Of a stretch of 47,956 nucleotides of DNA, positions 1 through 8,565 are shown in pieces. The notes under the pieces are model-generated. The model was not told the origin of the DNA. It searched no databases and was given only the letters and a program-made list of their open reading frames with translations. Source of the stretch: Methylobacter sp. (GTDB lineage: Bacteria; Pseudomonadota; Gammaproteobacteria; Methylococcales; Methylomonadaceae); NCBI GenBank assembly GCA_025361585.1, contig JANYKK010000066.1:1-47956 (forward strand), in the 5' to 3' direction. The position numbers and the translations under genes were made by a program. The first letter of the stretch is position 1; every line of letters begins with the position of its first letter.

Positions 1-2
1 TT

Positions 3-344
3 TTCATGATCACCACGCCGATGTTGCAGACAGGGGTGCAAGTCGAGCTTCCGCAAGCCGAGTCCGCAACCGTGGAATCGGAAGGCGATAATTTGCCGGT
101 TGTTGTGTCTATTAATGAACAGAGCCAATATTTTATTACCATTGATGACAAAGAACCTGAGCTGGTACAGCCGGAAGAAGTAGAAGGTCGAGTGATGGCG
201 GTATTAAGCCAGAAACCGAAAACCCAAGTTCTAATCGGGGCTTATAAGGGCATTGATTATGGTGTCGTAGTTACGCTGATGGCGGGATTAAAAAATGCCG
301 GCGTGTCCAGCGTGGGTTTAATGACCAAGTCGGGCGAACAATAG
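3..344 (+). CDS. tolR: TolR, Tol-Pal biopolymer transport protein (5' end outside window)
   Basis: The C-terminal part of an ExbD/TolR-family protein, open at the left edge of the window. The first visible residues (F-MITTPMLQTGVQVELP) match the segment that follows the single transmembrane helix in TolR, so the N-terminus and helix are missing. The rest is the periplasmic domain. TolR works with TolQ in the inner membrane, using the proton gradient to energise TolA during envelope constriction and outer-membrane maintenance. It ends six bases before the tolA start, as expected for a tolQRAB-pal operon. The first ATG here (position 6) is internal and not the true start. Confidence 0.93.
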   Translation, partial: FMITTPMLQTGVQVELPQAESATVESEGDNLPVVVSINEQSQYFITIDDKEPELVQPEEVEGRVMAVLSQKPKTQVLIGAYKGIDYGVVVTLMAGLKNAGVSSVGLMTKSGEQ

Positions 345-350
345 ATTTCG

Positions 351-1571
351 ATGGATAGTAATAAAAAGAAATTTTCGTGGCCAATCATTCTGGCGCTGGC
401 TTTACATATTACGATTCTAGGTCTTTTCGCCTTAAGCGCCTTATTCAAGCCTGATAAACCAGAATCTAATGCGGCGCCCGAAATTATTCACGCTGAAATT
501 GTCGATGAAACCAAGGCTAAGAATCCGGCTGAAGCTAAAGCGGAGCCGATAAAGTCTGCTGAAACTCCGGTTGTAGAGAAAAAACAGGAACCGGAAGCTA
601 ATCCGGAAGCCGAACGGGCAGTGCAGCAGGCACAAGCGGAAAAAGCCAAGGCCGAAGCGGCCGAGCAAGCCAAGGCTGAAGCGAAACAGGCTGAAGCCGC
701 CAAAGCCAAAGCAGAGGCCGCTGCACAAGCCAAGGCCGAAGCGAAACAGGCTGAAGCGGCCAAAGCGAAAGCCGAAGCAGCGGAGCAAGCGAAGGCAGAA
801 GCGAAACAAGCTGAAGCGGCCAAAGCCAAAGCGGAAGCCGCCGCACAAGCGAAGGCCGAAGCGAAACAGGCCGAAGCCGCCAAAGCGAAAGCGGAAGCGG
901 CTGAGCAAGCCAAGGCTGAGGCGAAACAGGCTGAAGCAGCCAAGGCAAAAGCCGAGGCGGCCGCACAGGCTAAGGCCGAAGCGGCAAAAGCGAAGGCAGC
1001 AGCTGAACAAGCGGAAGCGGCTAAAGCAAAAGCAGCTGCAGAAAAAGCCAAGGCCGAGGCGGCCGCACAAGCTAAGGCCGAAGCAGAACGGGCTGAGGCT
1101 GCCAAAGCGAAAGCAGTCGCAGAAAAGGCAGCAGCTGAAAAAGCGAAAGCCGAGGCAGCCGCAAAGGCCAAGGCTGAAGCAGAGCGTGCGGCAGCCGTCA
1201 AAGCCAAAGCAGAGGCTGAACAGGCCGAGGCGGGAAGGATGGCAGCCGAGCAGGCGAGAATGGATGCAGAAGAAGATAAGCTGGCGATAAATGCGGCCAT
1301 CGCAGCCATTACTCAACAAATAAATCGGAGCTGGATTAAACCCGTTTCTGCTGAGAGCGGTTTACATTGTTACATTCTGGTCAAATTGATGTCCGATGGG
1401 ACGGTGATAGACGCCGTGGTGGTTACTTCCAGCGGCGATACAATTTTTGATCGTTCGGCGGAAAATTCGGTACACAAAGCATCGCCGCTACCGGTGCCTA
1501 AAGATAAAGAATTGGCCTCCAAAGAATTTAAGTCATTTAAGTTTCATTTTAACCCAGATCATGTCAGATAA
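351..1571 (+). CDS. tolA: TolA, inner-membrane to periplasm spanning protein
   Basis: 406 residues in the classical three-domain layout. Residues about 10-32 form one membrane helix. Residues about 60-310 are a very long helical arm rich in Ala, Lys and Glu. The C-terminal about 95 residues form the TolA domain III that contacts Pal/TolB and is a colicin/phage receptor in other species. The arm is built from 20-residue units. Five of them, encoded at 661-960, keep a 60-bp period with alternating EQ/AQ starts. TolA couples TolQR energy to Pal relocation at the septum. No strong ribosome site is visible, so translation is probably coupled to tolR. The long antisense open frames over this gene are by-products of the biased repeat composition. 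Confidence 0.95.
   Translation: MDSNKKKFSWPIILALALHITILGLFALSALFKPDKPESNAAPEIIHAEIVDETKAKNPAEAKAEPIKSAETPVVEKKQEPEANPEAERAVQQAQAEKAKAEAAEQAKAEAKQAEAAKAKAEAAAQAKAEAKQAEAAKAKAEAAEQAKAEAKQAEAAKAKAEAAAQAKAEAKQAEAAKAKAEAAEQAKAEAKQAEAAKAKAEAAAQAKAEAAKAKAAAEQAEAAKAKAAAEKAKAEAAAQAKAEAERAEAAKAKAVAEKAAAEKAKAEAAAKAKAEAERAAAVKAKAEAEQAEAGRMAAEQARMDAEEDKLAINAAIAAITQQINRSWIKPVSAESGLHCYILVKLMSDGTVIDAVVVTSSGDTIFDRSAENSVHKASPLPVPKDKELASKEFKSFKFHFNPDHVR
661..960 (+). repeat. 60-bp tandem repeats inside tolA
   Basis: Five successive 60-bp units, each encoding about 20 residues of the pattern EQAKAEAKQAEAAKAKAEA. Odd and even units differ at the first residues (EQ versus AQ), which gives a 120-bp higher-order period. 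More diverged copies continue to about 1200. Such arrays can change copy number by slippage and alter TolA arm length. Confidence 0.85.
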
Positions 1572-1650
1572 TCAGAGGCCGGGTTACAATCAGCACAAAG
1601 ATGACGCCGATTATTTATGGTCTTTTTTCAGTTAAGTTACTGAGGTATAC

Positions 1651-2934
1651 ATGAGTTTTTTTAGAAATGTTTTGTTGATTGCGCTGGTTAGTTGCTATAT
1701 GCCAAGCAGCTATGCAGAAATGACGATCGAAATTACTGAAGGCGTTGAAAGTGCCTTGCCTATTTCAGTGGTTCCTTTTGCGATGCAAGGGGCGTCTGGC
1801 GTTCCGGTTGACATTAGTTTTGTGGTTAATGCGGATTTGGGACGCAGCGGTTATTTTAAAACGCTGGATAAGCAAAGCATGCCGGGACACCCGAGCACTG
1901 CGGAAGCGATTCAGTTTAAGGACTGGCAGGCGTTAGGGCAGAACTATCTGGTTATCGGTCAGGTAGTTGAAGATCATGGTCAGTACAATGTTCAGTTCCA
2001 ATTGTTTGATGTCTATAAGGGCCAGCCGCTAATGGGCTACCGGATGACTTCGACAGCGGGTGAGTTGCGCAAAACGGCGCATCATATCAGCGACCTTATC
2101 TTTGAAAAATTAACCGGTAAAAAAGGGGTTTTCAGTGGCCGGATTGCGTACATTACCAGCACTAGAGAAGGCAGAAAGAGCACTCATAAGCTGCAAATTT
2201 CAGATGCGGACGGCTTTAATGCGCAAACCATTGCTTCATCTATGGAGCCGTTGATGTCCCCTGCATGGTCGCCCGACGGCAGAAAAATAGCCTACGTATC
2301 ATTTGAGAAAAAATCAGCCGCCATTTATATCCAGACCTTGGCGACCGGTGAGAGGGTTAGGGTTGCCGAATTCCCTGGTATTAACGGTGCGCCGGCATGG
2401 TCGCCCGATGGGGCAAAATTGGCGCTGACTCTGTCCAAAGATGGCAACCCCGATATTTACGTTTTAAATTTGAACACACGCGCTTTAACCAAGTTGACTA
2501 GTAGTTTTGCGATTGATACCGAGCCGACCTGGTCGCCTGACGGCAGCAGCATTGTGTTTACCTCGGATCGGGGCGGAAAGCCGCAGCTGTATATGATGTC
2601 CAGCCAAGGCGGACAGGAAAAAAGGCTGACATTTTCAGGAAATTATAATGCCCGAGCCAGTTTTTCACCGGACGGCAGAAGCCTGGCGATGGTACACGGC
2701 AACGGCAGCGACTATCGTATTGCGGTGATGGATATGGCGACCAAGGCGCTTAATATATTAACTGATGGGCGATCAGATGAATCTCCCAGTTTTGCGCCGA
2801 ATGGCAGTATGATCTTGTATGCTTCCCGGAAAGGTAATGCCAGTTACTTATCGGCCGTATCATTAGATGGTAAAATGCAACAGAAGTTGGTGTTTGATAG
2901 CAACGAAATTCGCGAACCGGCATGGTCACCCTAG
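1651..2934 (+). CDS. tolB: TolB, periplasmic beta-propeller of the Tol-Pal system
   Basis: 427 residues, normal length for TolB. It has a Sec signal peptide of about 22 residues ending ...PSSYA, an N-terminal alpha/beta domain (to about residue 150), and a C-terminal propeller with repeated SPDG-type blade motifs (WSPDGRKIAY, WSPDGAKLAL, WSPDGSSIVF, FSPDGRSLAM, FAPNGSMILY). TolB binds Pal in the periplasm and is released by TolA, which controls Pal mobility. A GAGGT ribosome site lies eight bases before the ATG. Between its stop and pal there is a short CCCTA/TAGGG hairpin overlapping the stop codon. Confidence 0.95.
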   Translation: MSFFRNVLLIALVSCYMPSSYAEMTIEITEGVESALPISVVPFAMQGASGVPVDISFVVNADLGRSGYFKTLDKQSMPGHPSTAEAIQFKDWQALGQNYLVIGQVVEDHGQYNVQFQLFDVYKGQPLMGYRMTSTAGELRKTAHHISDLIFEKLTGKKGVFSGRIAYITSTREGRKSTHKLQISDADGFNAQTIASSMEPLMSPAWSPDGRKIAYVSFEKKSAAIYIQTLATGERVRVAEFPGINGAPAWSPDGAKLALTLSKDGNPDIYVLNLNTRALTKLTSSFAIDTEPTWSPDGSSIVFTSDRGGKPQLYMMSSQGGQEKRLTFSGNYNARASFSPDGRSLAMVHGNGSDYRIAVMDMATKALNILTDGRSDESPSFAPNGSMILYASRKGNASYLSAVSLDGKMQQKLVFDSNEIREPAWSP

Positions 2935-2993
2935 TCCGTTAGGGTGCGGCACGATTTTTTGTAAAATTAATCTATTACTTTTTGGAAATTAAA

Positions 2994-3554
2994 ATGAAAT
3001 TAAATAAAGCAGTGTGGGCATTAGCAATAAGTGCGGTAATCCTTTCGGGTTGTAGTGAAGATGAAAAAGACGCAAGTCTGACTGACGGCTCTCAAAATGC
3101 GGCCAGCGGCATCAACGACGCATCAACCAGCGGTTTAAATGGCGGTTCAGGGATGTCCGGTTCGGATATGTATCCTAATGCTGGAATTGGCCCGGAATTT
3201 AGCGATCCGAACAACCCGCTGTCAAAAAGTACCATCTATTTCATGCTGGACAGCAGCCAGGTTCAGCCCGATTTTGTTCCGGTCATTGCAGCACATGCAC
3301 AATATCTGGTGGCGCATCCTGGCCAACGCGTGGTCATGGAAGGCAATACTGATGAGCGCGGTTCTCCCGAGTACAACATTGCCTTGGGCGAGCAGCGGGC
3401 AAAATCAGTAATCAGTATGATGAAAGCTCAAGGCGTTTCGGAAAGCCAGTTACAAGCCGTCAGTTATGGCGAAGAAAAGCCAGTGGCAGCAGGGCACGAC
3501 GAAGCCGCTTGGGAACTTAATCGTCGCGTTGAGATAGCTTACCAAGGCAAATAA
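2994..3554 (+). CDS. pal: Pal, peptidoglycan-associated lipoprotein
   Basis: 186 residues from the ATG at 2994, which I prefer over the in-frame TTG at 2982. GGAA lies seven bases before the ATG, and the product then begins with a compact lipoprotein signal (MKLNKAVWALAISAVILSGC) whose LSGC lipobox ends in the acylated Cys. The C-terminal OmpA-like domain (from about residue 75) carries the NTDERGSPEYN and LGEQRAKSV motifs that bind diaminopimelate in peptidoglycan. Pal tethers the outer membrane to the wall and is the partner of TolA and TolB. The stop codon is followed directly by the cpoB start (TAAATG). Confidence 0.94.
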   Translation: MKLNKAVWALAISAVILSGCSEDEKDASLTDGSQNAASGINDASTSGLNGGSGMSGSDMYPNAGIGPEFSDPNNPLSKSTIYFMLDSSQVQPDFVPVIAAHAQYLVAHPGQRVVMEGNTDERGSPEYNIALGEQRAKSVISMMKAQGVSESQLQAVSYGEEKPVAAGHDEAAWELNRRVEIAYQGK

Positions 3555-4418
3555 ATGAAAGCTCGTCTTATCTTGTTGCTGTGCTTTTGCAGCGCCGTCC
3601 ATGCGGAATCGTTGCCGCCCGTTATTGATAATTCTATGGATATGGCGGGCGAGGCCAGCGCGGCAAAGCCGTCACCAAACAATGCCGTGTTGGAGATGAT
3701 GAGGCAGTTGGAACAATTGCAAACAGAAGTGCAGCAGCTTACCGGCAAGATGGAAGAGCAAGCTAATCTGATCGCCGAGCTGAAAAAATCTCAAGGCACG
3801 ATGTATTCCGATTTTGATGGCCGGATGCAAAGCCTTGAGAAAAAAACGGAGGGCGTTAAGTCGACGACCGGAGAAAGTCCCGCTATGCGGGAAGGTTCAG
3901 TGGAACCTCCAGCCAAGGCGGCCGAGTCTCCCGTTGCGGCGCCGTCCCCAGAAGCTAAGCAAGCTCCGGGACAGAAACAGGATGCTGTGCCAGCTTCCGG
4001 GGAAGCTAACGCTCCTCGCCTACCTCCTGTAGGCGACGAAAAACAGCAATATCAACAAGCCTATGAAGCGTTAAGAAACGGACATAATGCCCAGGCAATT
4101 GCGGCATTCAATTCAATGCTGGATAAAAATCCGAAAGGCGAGTACGCAAATAATGCCCAATATTGGTTGGGTGAGGCCTATCGGGTTAATCAGGATATGG
4201 ATTCAGCGCGCAAGGCATTTAACAGCGTGATTGAAAAATATCCGGGCAGCTCGAAAGTGCCGGATGCTTTATTGAAGCTGGGCACTGTCGAAGCTGAGCA
4301 GAAAAATACAATCAAGGCGCGTGAATATTTAACTCGCGTCACTGTGGACTTTCCCAGCTCGACAGCGGCCCGTTTGGCGGCTAAGAAATTACTCCTGCTT
4401 GATGATGCAAAACAGTAG
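3555..4418 (+). CDS. cpoB: CpoB (YbgF), Tol-Pal coordinator of wall synthesis
   Basis: 287 residues starting immediately after the pal stop. It has a 17-residue signal peptide (ends AVHA), an N-terminal coiled coil (about 35-80) that trimerises in the family, a Pro/Ala/Lys linker, and a C-terminal TPR domain (about 155-285) with the usual YWLGEAYRVNQDMDSARKAF pattern. CpoB links the Tol machine to PBP1B-LpoB and coordinates outer-membrane constriction with septal peptidoglycan synthesis. The position at the end of tol-pal is the normal one. Confidence 0.93.
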   Translation: MKARLILLLCFCSAVHAESLPPVIDNSMDMAGEASAAKPSPNNAVLEMMRQLEQLQTEVQQLTGKMEEQANLIAELKKSQGTMYSDFDGRMQSLEKKTEGVKSTTGESPAMREGSVEPPAKAAESPVAAPSPEAKQAPGQKQDAVPASGEANAPRLPPVGDEKQQYQQAYEALRNGHNAQAIAAFNSMLDKNPKGEYANNAQYWLGEAYRVNQDMDSARKAFNSVIEKYPGSSKVPDALLKLGTVEAEQKNTIKAREYLTRVTVDFPSSTAARLAAKKLLLLDDAKQ

Positions 4419-4426
4419 CTGCTAGT

Positions 4427-5062
4427 TTGTTACGCATCACTGAAATCTTTTATTCGTTACAGGGCGAGTCGAATACGGTAGGCCTGCCCACCGTGTTCAT
4501 CCGGTTGACCGGCTGTCCATTGCGATGCGGCTATTGCGATACGGCCTATGCTTTTACCGGAGGCAAAAAAATTGCGATTGACGCCGTTATCGAAGAAGCC
4601 GGGCAGTACGGAACTCGGTATGTCACCGTAACCGGCGGCGAACCTCTGGTACAGCCGGGCTGTCTTGAGTTAATGACCAAACTGCTCGATAAAGGCTATA
4701 TGGTTTCGCTAGAAACCAGCGGAGCGCTGGATGTGTCGGAAGTCGATCAGCGCGTAGTCAAGGTCATGGATCTTAAAACACCTAGTTCCGGCGAATTAAG
4801 CAAAAATCGCTATCAAAATATCGACTATTTAACTTTAAAAGACCAGCTCAAATTTGTTATCGGTAATGATGAGGACTATGAGTGGTCAAAAGCCGTTTTA
4901 AGCGAATACGACTTGGCCAATCGCTGCGAAATATTGTTTTCGCCAGTGATGGGACAACAAAAACCGACCGAGCTGGCCGAAAAAATCCTAAAGGACAGAT
5001 TGCCTGTCCGTTTTCAACTTCAACTCCATAAAATACTTTGGGATGATGCCCAAGGTAAGTAA
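4427..5062 (+). CDS. queE: QueE, 7-carboxy-7-deazaguanine synthase
   Basis: 211 residues, a radical SAM enzyme that makes 7-carboxy-7-deazaguanine from 6-carboxytetrahydropterin on the way to preQ0 and queuosine in tRNA. The iron-sulfur motif is C30-x3-C34-x2-C37 ([12 protein letters not shown]), the compact spacing typical of QueE, followed by TVTGGEPL. The start is a TTG at 4427. The product begins [13 protein letters not shown] as family members do, and no ATG is available. It sits eight bases after cpoB and six before queC, so it is probably co-transcribed with both. Confidence 0.93.
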   Translation: MLRITEIFYSLQGESNTVGLPTVFIRLTGCPLRCGYCDTAYAFTGGKKIAIDAVIEEAGQYGTRYVTVTGGEPLVQPGCLELMTKLLDKGYMVSLETSGALDVSEVDQRVVKVMDLKTPSSGELSKNRYQNIDYLTLKDQLKFVIGNDEDYEWSKAVLSEYDLANRCEILFSPVMGQQKPTELAEKILKDRLPVRFQLQLHKILWDDAQGK

Positions 5063-5067
5063 ACCAC

Positions 5068-5775
5068 ATGCAAAAGAAAGCCATCGTCCTGCTCTCCGGC
5101 GGATTAGACTCAATCACCGTACTTGCTCTTGCCAAAAAGCAGGGATTTAAATGTTACGCCTTAAGCTTCGATTACGGTCAGCGGCATAATGCCGAGTTGA
5201 CAGCCGCCGCTCAGATAGCCGCCGATTATCAAGTCGAAGACCATAAAATCATCAAGCTGGGTTTAAGCTCCATAGGTGGATCGGCACTGACCGATGAACA
5301 TATTGCCGTGCCAAACACGCCGCAACAAGGCATACCGGTCACCTATGTCCCGGCAAGAAACACCATATTCCTGTCTTTTGCCTTGGGCTGGGCGGAAGTG
5401 TTAAATCTGACCGATATCTTTATCGGCGTCAACGCTGTGGATTATTCCGGCTACCCCGATTGCAGGCCTGAGTTTATCCAGGCATTTCAGCAATTAGCAA
5501 ACCTTGCCACCAAGTCGGGCGTAGAGGGCGAACATTTCACCATACACACTCCGTTGATTGCGCTGAGCAAGGCGGAAATTATCAAGCAGGGCATAGCATT
5601 AGGCGTGGATTATCAGCGAACAGTTTCCTGTTATTCCGCCGATGAGCAAGGTCGGGCCTGTCGAGTATGCGATGCCTGTCGCTTAAGAAAAATAGGCTTT
5701 ACCGAAGCGGGGGTACAAGACCCAACGCGGTATAGAGCTGAAAAAACGTTGCTAGAAGCGGATAAATCAGTATAA
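5068..5775 (+). CDS. queC: QueC, 7-cyano-7-deazaguanine (preQ0) synthase
   Basis: 235 residues. An N-terminal PP-loop (SGGLDS, residues 10-15) binds ATP, and four cysteines near the end (C188, C198, C201, C204) form the structural zinc site. The enzyme converts the QueE product and ammonia, with ATP, to preQ0. Next-door queE supplies the substrate, so the pair forms the core of queuosine synthesis here. The gene ends 15 bases before tRNA-Lys, and the last codons read into a TATAAT-like string at about 5770 that may serve as a tRNA promoter. Confidence 0.94.
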   Translation: MQKKAIVLLSGGLDSITVLALAKKQGFKCYALSFDYGQRHNAELTAAAQIAADYQVEDHKIIKLGLSSIGGSALTDEHIAVPNTPQQGIPVTYVPARNTIFLSFALGWAEVLNLTDIFIGVNAVDYSGYPDCRPEFIQAFQQLANLATKSGVEGEHFTIHTPLIALSKAEIIKQGIALGVDYQRTVSCYSADEQGRACRVCDACRLRKIGFTEAGVQDPTRYRAEKTLLEADKSV

Positions 5776-5790
5776 TAGGAAGTCTTTGTT

Positions 5791-5866
5791 GGGTTGTTAG
5801 CTCAGTCGGTAGAGCACCGCACTTTTAATGCGATGGTCTCGGGTTCGAATCCCGAACAACCCACCA
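5791..5866 (+). tRNA. tRNA-Lys (anticodon TTT), prophage integration site
   Basis: A full cloverleaf can be drawn. The acceptor stem is GGGTTGT/ACAACCC, the D-loop is AGCTCAGTCGGTAGAGC, the anticodon loop is CTTTTAA with TTT at 5824-5826, and the T-arm is CGGGTTCGAATCCCG. CCA is encoded at 5864-5866. Its 3' half is duplicated at 16255 beyond a prophage, so this gene is the attachment site and its 3' half here comes from the integrated element. Confidence 0.97.
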
Positions 5867-5916
5867 CCAAATACATATAAATCAACCAGTTAGGCTTTCC
5901 TGTCAACTGGTTTTTT
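5822..5916 (+). repeat. Left prophage attachment repeat (attL) within tRNA-Lys
   Basis: About 95 bases from the anticodon loop through the terminator stem are repeated at 16255-16349. Identical blocks include the anticodon-side 14 bases, the 15-base T-arm, and a 17-base AT-rich block just after CCA. About eleven scattered differences separate the copies. The repeat brackets the integrase-to-HicA region, as expected for attL and attR. Confidence 0.9.
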
Positions 5917-5918
5917 TT
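5884..5918 (+). terminator. Rho-independent terminator after tRNA-Lys
   Basis: AACCAGTT at 5884-5891 pairs with AACTGGTT at 5905-5912 and is followed by an uninterrupted run of T. It ends the tRNA transcript and overlaps the stop codon of the integrase on the other strand. The partner copy at 16316-16349 has lost the perfect stem. Confidence 0.75.
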
Positions 5919-6934
5919 ATGTTCAAAGATAAAGTTACCACATTGTTACCACCGCTTACACTTCCCACCAAAGGATTAAGCTGTATTGCCTGAATCAAAT
6001 AGTCAGGCGACAAATGAGAATATCTCATAGTAATGTTCAAGCTTGAGTGTCCCAATATCTTCTGAAGAGCAACAATGTTGCCACCATTCATAATAAAATG
6101 ACTCGCGAAAGTATGTCGTAGAATATGTGCTAGTTGACCAGAAGGAACTTTTAAACCAGATCGTTTAAACGCTGATCTATAGGCCCCGTAGCACGGCAGA
6201 AAATCACCTTGACCAAGTCGATTTTTTATATAAAGAAAAACAGACTCTTCAACAGGAACAAACCTTGAATGTCCATTCTTGGTATCAACAAATTGAAAGC
6301 CCCGGTTAATACAGTTCTTCACCGTCAACCCCACAGCTTCAGACCATCTTGCGCCCGTAACCAAGCAGATCATTACAACAAAGGGCAAGCTTTCGTTAGT
6401 AGTAGAATCAACTTGAGTCCTCAATTTTTCAATCTGAGAGCCAGTTAAATAAGAAAGTTCGGTTTTTGCTTCACGAAGCTTACGAACAGTCAAAATAGGC
6501 GAATCATAATCAATAACTGATAAACGCTTAAGCTCACGAAACAAAGCCTTTAAGGTAATCAATTCACGGTTAAGGGTGGCAGGAGAAATCCCCTTAATTA
6601 ACCTTGTTGTCCGGTATCCAGCCAATAGCTCAGGATCAATAAATTTAGCCTGTGGATTACCCAAAAGCCCAGACAATTTAAGAAGCCTATTTTTGGTATC
6701 AACAGCACTTTTTAAACTGCGACCATGAAAATCAAACCACAAATTAATAAAATCATTTAATGGTCTATCATCAACAAAGACCTGAACGGCCCGAGTTTCA
6801 GATAAACGTGAAACATAAGTCCGTTGAAACTCGATTGCATCAACCTTGTAATCAAAAAGCTTAACAATGCGTTTACCACCAACACCCTGAGGCCTAAAAT
6901 CCAATTTGTACTTTTTCCCTACCCTAGTAATCAC
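5903..6934 (-). CDS. Prophage tyrosine-recombinase integrase
   Basis: 343 residues. The catalytic set is complete: R196 (GARWSE), K219 in the beta-hairpin, H270-x2-R273 (HILRH), H296 (LGH) and the nucleophile Y305 (MRYSHLS). An SAM-like core-binding domain lies at about 50-145. The gene reads toward and stops beside tRNA-Lys, the usual layout for a tRNA-specific integrase, and it is the last gene of a minus-strand run in which the start overlaps the preceding gene by four bases. It catalyses site-specific insertion and excision at the tRNA repeat. Most filamentous phages borrow host XerCD, so carrying its own integrase is a defining trait of this prophage. Confidence 0.93.
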   Translation of the reverse strand: MITRVGKKYKLDFRPQGVGGKRIVKLFDYKVDAIEFQRTYVSRLSETRAVQVFVDDRPLNDFINLWFDFHGRSLKSAVDTKNRLLKLSGLLGNPQAKFIDPELLAGYRTTRLIKGISPATLNRELITLKALFRELKRLSVIDYDSPILTVRKLREAKTELSYLTGSQIEKLRTQVDSTTNESLPFVVMICLVTGARWSEAVGLTVKNCINRGFQFVDTKNGHSRFVPVEESVFLYIKNRLGQGDFLPCYGAYRSAFKRSGLKVPSGQLAHILRHTFASHFIMNGGNIVALQKILGHSSLNITMRYSHLSPDYLIQAIQLNPLVGSVSGGNNVVTLSLNIKKTS

Positions 6935-7125
6935 AACGCAAACCTGAAAAATTTATCATGAGCTTCCTTTTTTATCGGCTCATTACTAAGCCGAATGCTT
7001 TCAATATGCGTTCTCAAGCAGTCCGGCGAACAAAAAACAAACCCTTTCCAGGTTAGAGCTGTTTTAAGCAATGTTCTGCCCGGACAAACGGAACAAGGCA
7101 CAATAGAAAACTGACTGCTACTCAT
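6931..7125 (-). CDS. Small putative zinc-binding protein between rep and int
   Basis: 64 residues with two cysteine pairs, CSVC near residue 10-13 and FCSPDC near residue 31-36, suggesting a single zinc ribbon. It overlaps the replication gene upstream (four bases) and the integrase downstream (four bases), so the three are translationally coupled. I do not recognise a named family. A role in DNA binding, such as directing excision or regulating replication, is a guess from the position and cysteines only. Confidence 0.7.
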   Translation of the reverse strand: MSSSQFSIVPCSVCPGRTLLKTALTWKGFVFCSPDCLRTHIESIRLSNEPIKKEAHDKFFRFAL

Positions 7126-8420
7126 GCCGCCTTGCCTAGGAGTCGTCTTTTTTCTAAACCATTTTTAATTTGTTCGCGCAAATCCTCATCATCCAAGCCC
7201 CGGTTTCGGTAATACATCTGTATTTCCGGCCAGATATGCAAATTATGAATCTGCCTCATAACATGCCGGACTGTGCATTCATTACGACGAGCCATGATTG
7301 AAACCAGATTGCCGATCACAGACGTTATGTTTCTCGCAATCGGGTCTACTGCATCTTTTTTTTTGCGCGAAATTTTCACGCCCTGGGCAGGAACGGTGAA
7401 AATGACATCCTGCATAAGCAGTTGCCAAAAGGGATTGAGATAACCACGGGCATCACCGTCAATCATTAAGCGGTTACGCTCCAAGGCATAGCGCCAAAGG
7501 TCGGTTAAGTGATCAGCTACTTGGTTAAAGCCCTCAAATTCCAAGCCCAGGCCTAAGCCTATTTCCCTAATGACAGTATGATGAAGTCTTGCCTCAATGC
7601 GGCGTACTGGTTGAGTTGAGTCATAAGTGCCCAAAGAATAAACGTTCCACTCTTCCTGACAATAATCAACCTTATCGGACTTAATTATTTCGTAGCTTTT
7701 ATCATAAAGCGCCATCTGTACAGCTATAGGCTTACCGATCAAATAATCTTTAGCCTGACCCTCCCTACCATAAGTGCCAACCGCATCAGTAAAGTCAGTA
7801 AGATCAATAGAAGCAATACCGTCATAAGCCCTAATAGTCCTGGAAGCGGTTACCAGATTCCGAACAAAATCGACAGGTAAGTTAAAACCTTGATAATCAC
7901 AAGCCAGATGAACAGCAACGCCCTTTGCTACTGGCTCTTCTAAAAAAATGCGAGAAAGACCAACAAAGTCACCATGCAGATATTCCCAGATTTGCGGAAC
8001 TGTTCGTTGTGATATGAAACGCGGGGACAATTCAATTTTTAAATGCGAGCCTTCATGGTCAATCTTGCCGTACCAGCTACCGAACAAGATAACTATGCCG
8101 ACAGCATTATTTTGAAGCTTATACCGATAACCGCCAGTCTTGCCCATACGGGCAAAATGCCAACGGTCATCGTTAACCTGATCATTTGCGGTTAGCCGTA
8201 CAAACTCATCTTTCATTTCCACATGCTGCTCAAGCTTTTTAATAAAAGAGGCTTTAGGAACACCATGAAACAACTGCCTTACCGTATCAACCGAAGCACC
8301 AACGACATTAACGCCGGATAAATCAGTAATTTCACCGTTATTAACAAACATTAAACCGGTCTGATCTTCATCAGCACCACGAGAAAGGGACTCAAGGGAA
8401 AAGCGTGGGTTATATTTCAT
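7122..8420 (-). CDS. Putative phage replication initiation protein (rolling-circle type)
   Basis: 432 residues. The central and C-terminal parts resemble phage/plasmid replication initiators of the Rep_trans/gene II type. They include a VQMALYDKSYEI segment like the YDK motif of that group and a downstream RRIEARLHHTVIREI segment. Aromatic-rich beta stretches (FGSWYGKIDHEG, HLKIELSPRF) precede them. In filamentous phages this protein nicks the double-stranded form to start rolling-circle synthesis. It is encoded after zot with a 169-base spacer containing inverted repeats that could be its target. The family call rests on motif resemblance, and the catalytic tyrosine is not identified with certainty. 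Confidence 0.68.
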   Translation of the reverse strand: MKYNPRFSLESLSRGADEDQTGLMFVNNGEITDLSGVNVVGASVDTVRQLFHGVPKASFIKKLEQHVEMKDEFVRLTANDQVNDDRWHFARMGKTGGYRYKLQNNAVGIVILFGSWYGKIDHEGSHLKIELSPRFISQRTVPQIWEYLHGDFVGLSRIFLEEPVAKGVAVHLACDYQGFNLPVDFVRNLVTASRTIRAYDGIASIDLTDFTDAVGTYGREGQAKDYLIGKPIAVQMALYDKSYEIIKSDKVDYCQEEWNVYSLGTYDSTQPVRRIEARLHHTVIREIGLGLGLEFEGFNQVADHLTDLWRYALERNRLMIDGDARGYLNPFWQLLMQDVIFTVPAQGVKISRKKKDAVDPIARNITSVIGNLVSIMARRNECTVRHVMRQIHNLHIWPEIQMYYRNRGLDDEDLREQIKNGLEKRRLLGKAA

Positions 8421-8456
8421 ATTATTAGGCTCTAATGGGCTATGTGGTGTTTTGTT

Positions 8457-8483
8457 CTGTTACGTGTGACAGGGACGTAACAG
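8457..8483. other. 9-bp perfect inverted repeat upstream of rep
   Basis: CTGTTACGT (8457-8465) and ACGTAACAG (8475-8483) form a perfect stem with a nine-base loop, 36 bases before the replication gene start on the minus strand. On the plus strand it is followed by a short T run. It could be a replication-protein site, an operator or a weak terminator. The sequence alone does not decide. Confidence 0.55.
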
Positions 8484-8565
8484 CCTTTTTAATTATTTGT
8501 TAATTTCTGCGACCGCTGTTTAATTAGCTATAACCAGCTTTTACAAGATCCTGCTTTAATTAAGA

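Noticed and set aside
441..1319. Two long antisense frames (292 and 273 residues) across tolA
   Set aside because: They are mirror products of the biased repeat codons of the TolA arm. The translations are monotonous Leu/Gly/Phe or Ala/Ser strings with no start signals or domains.
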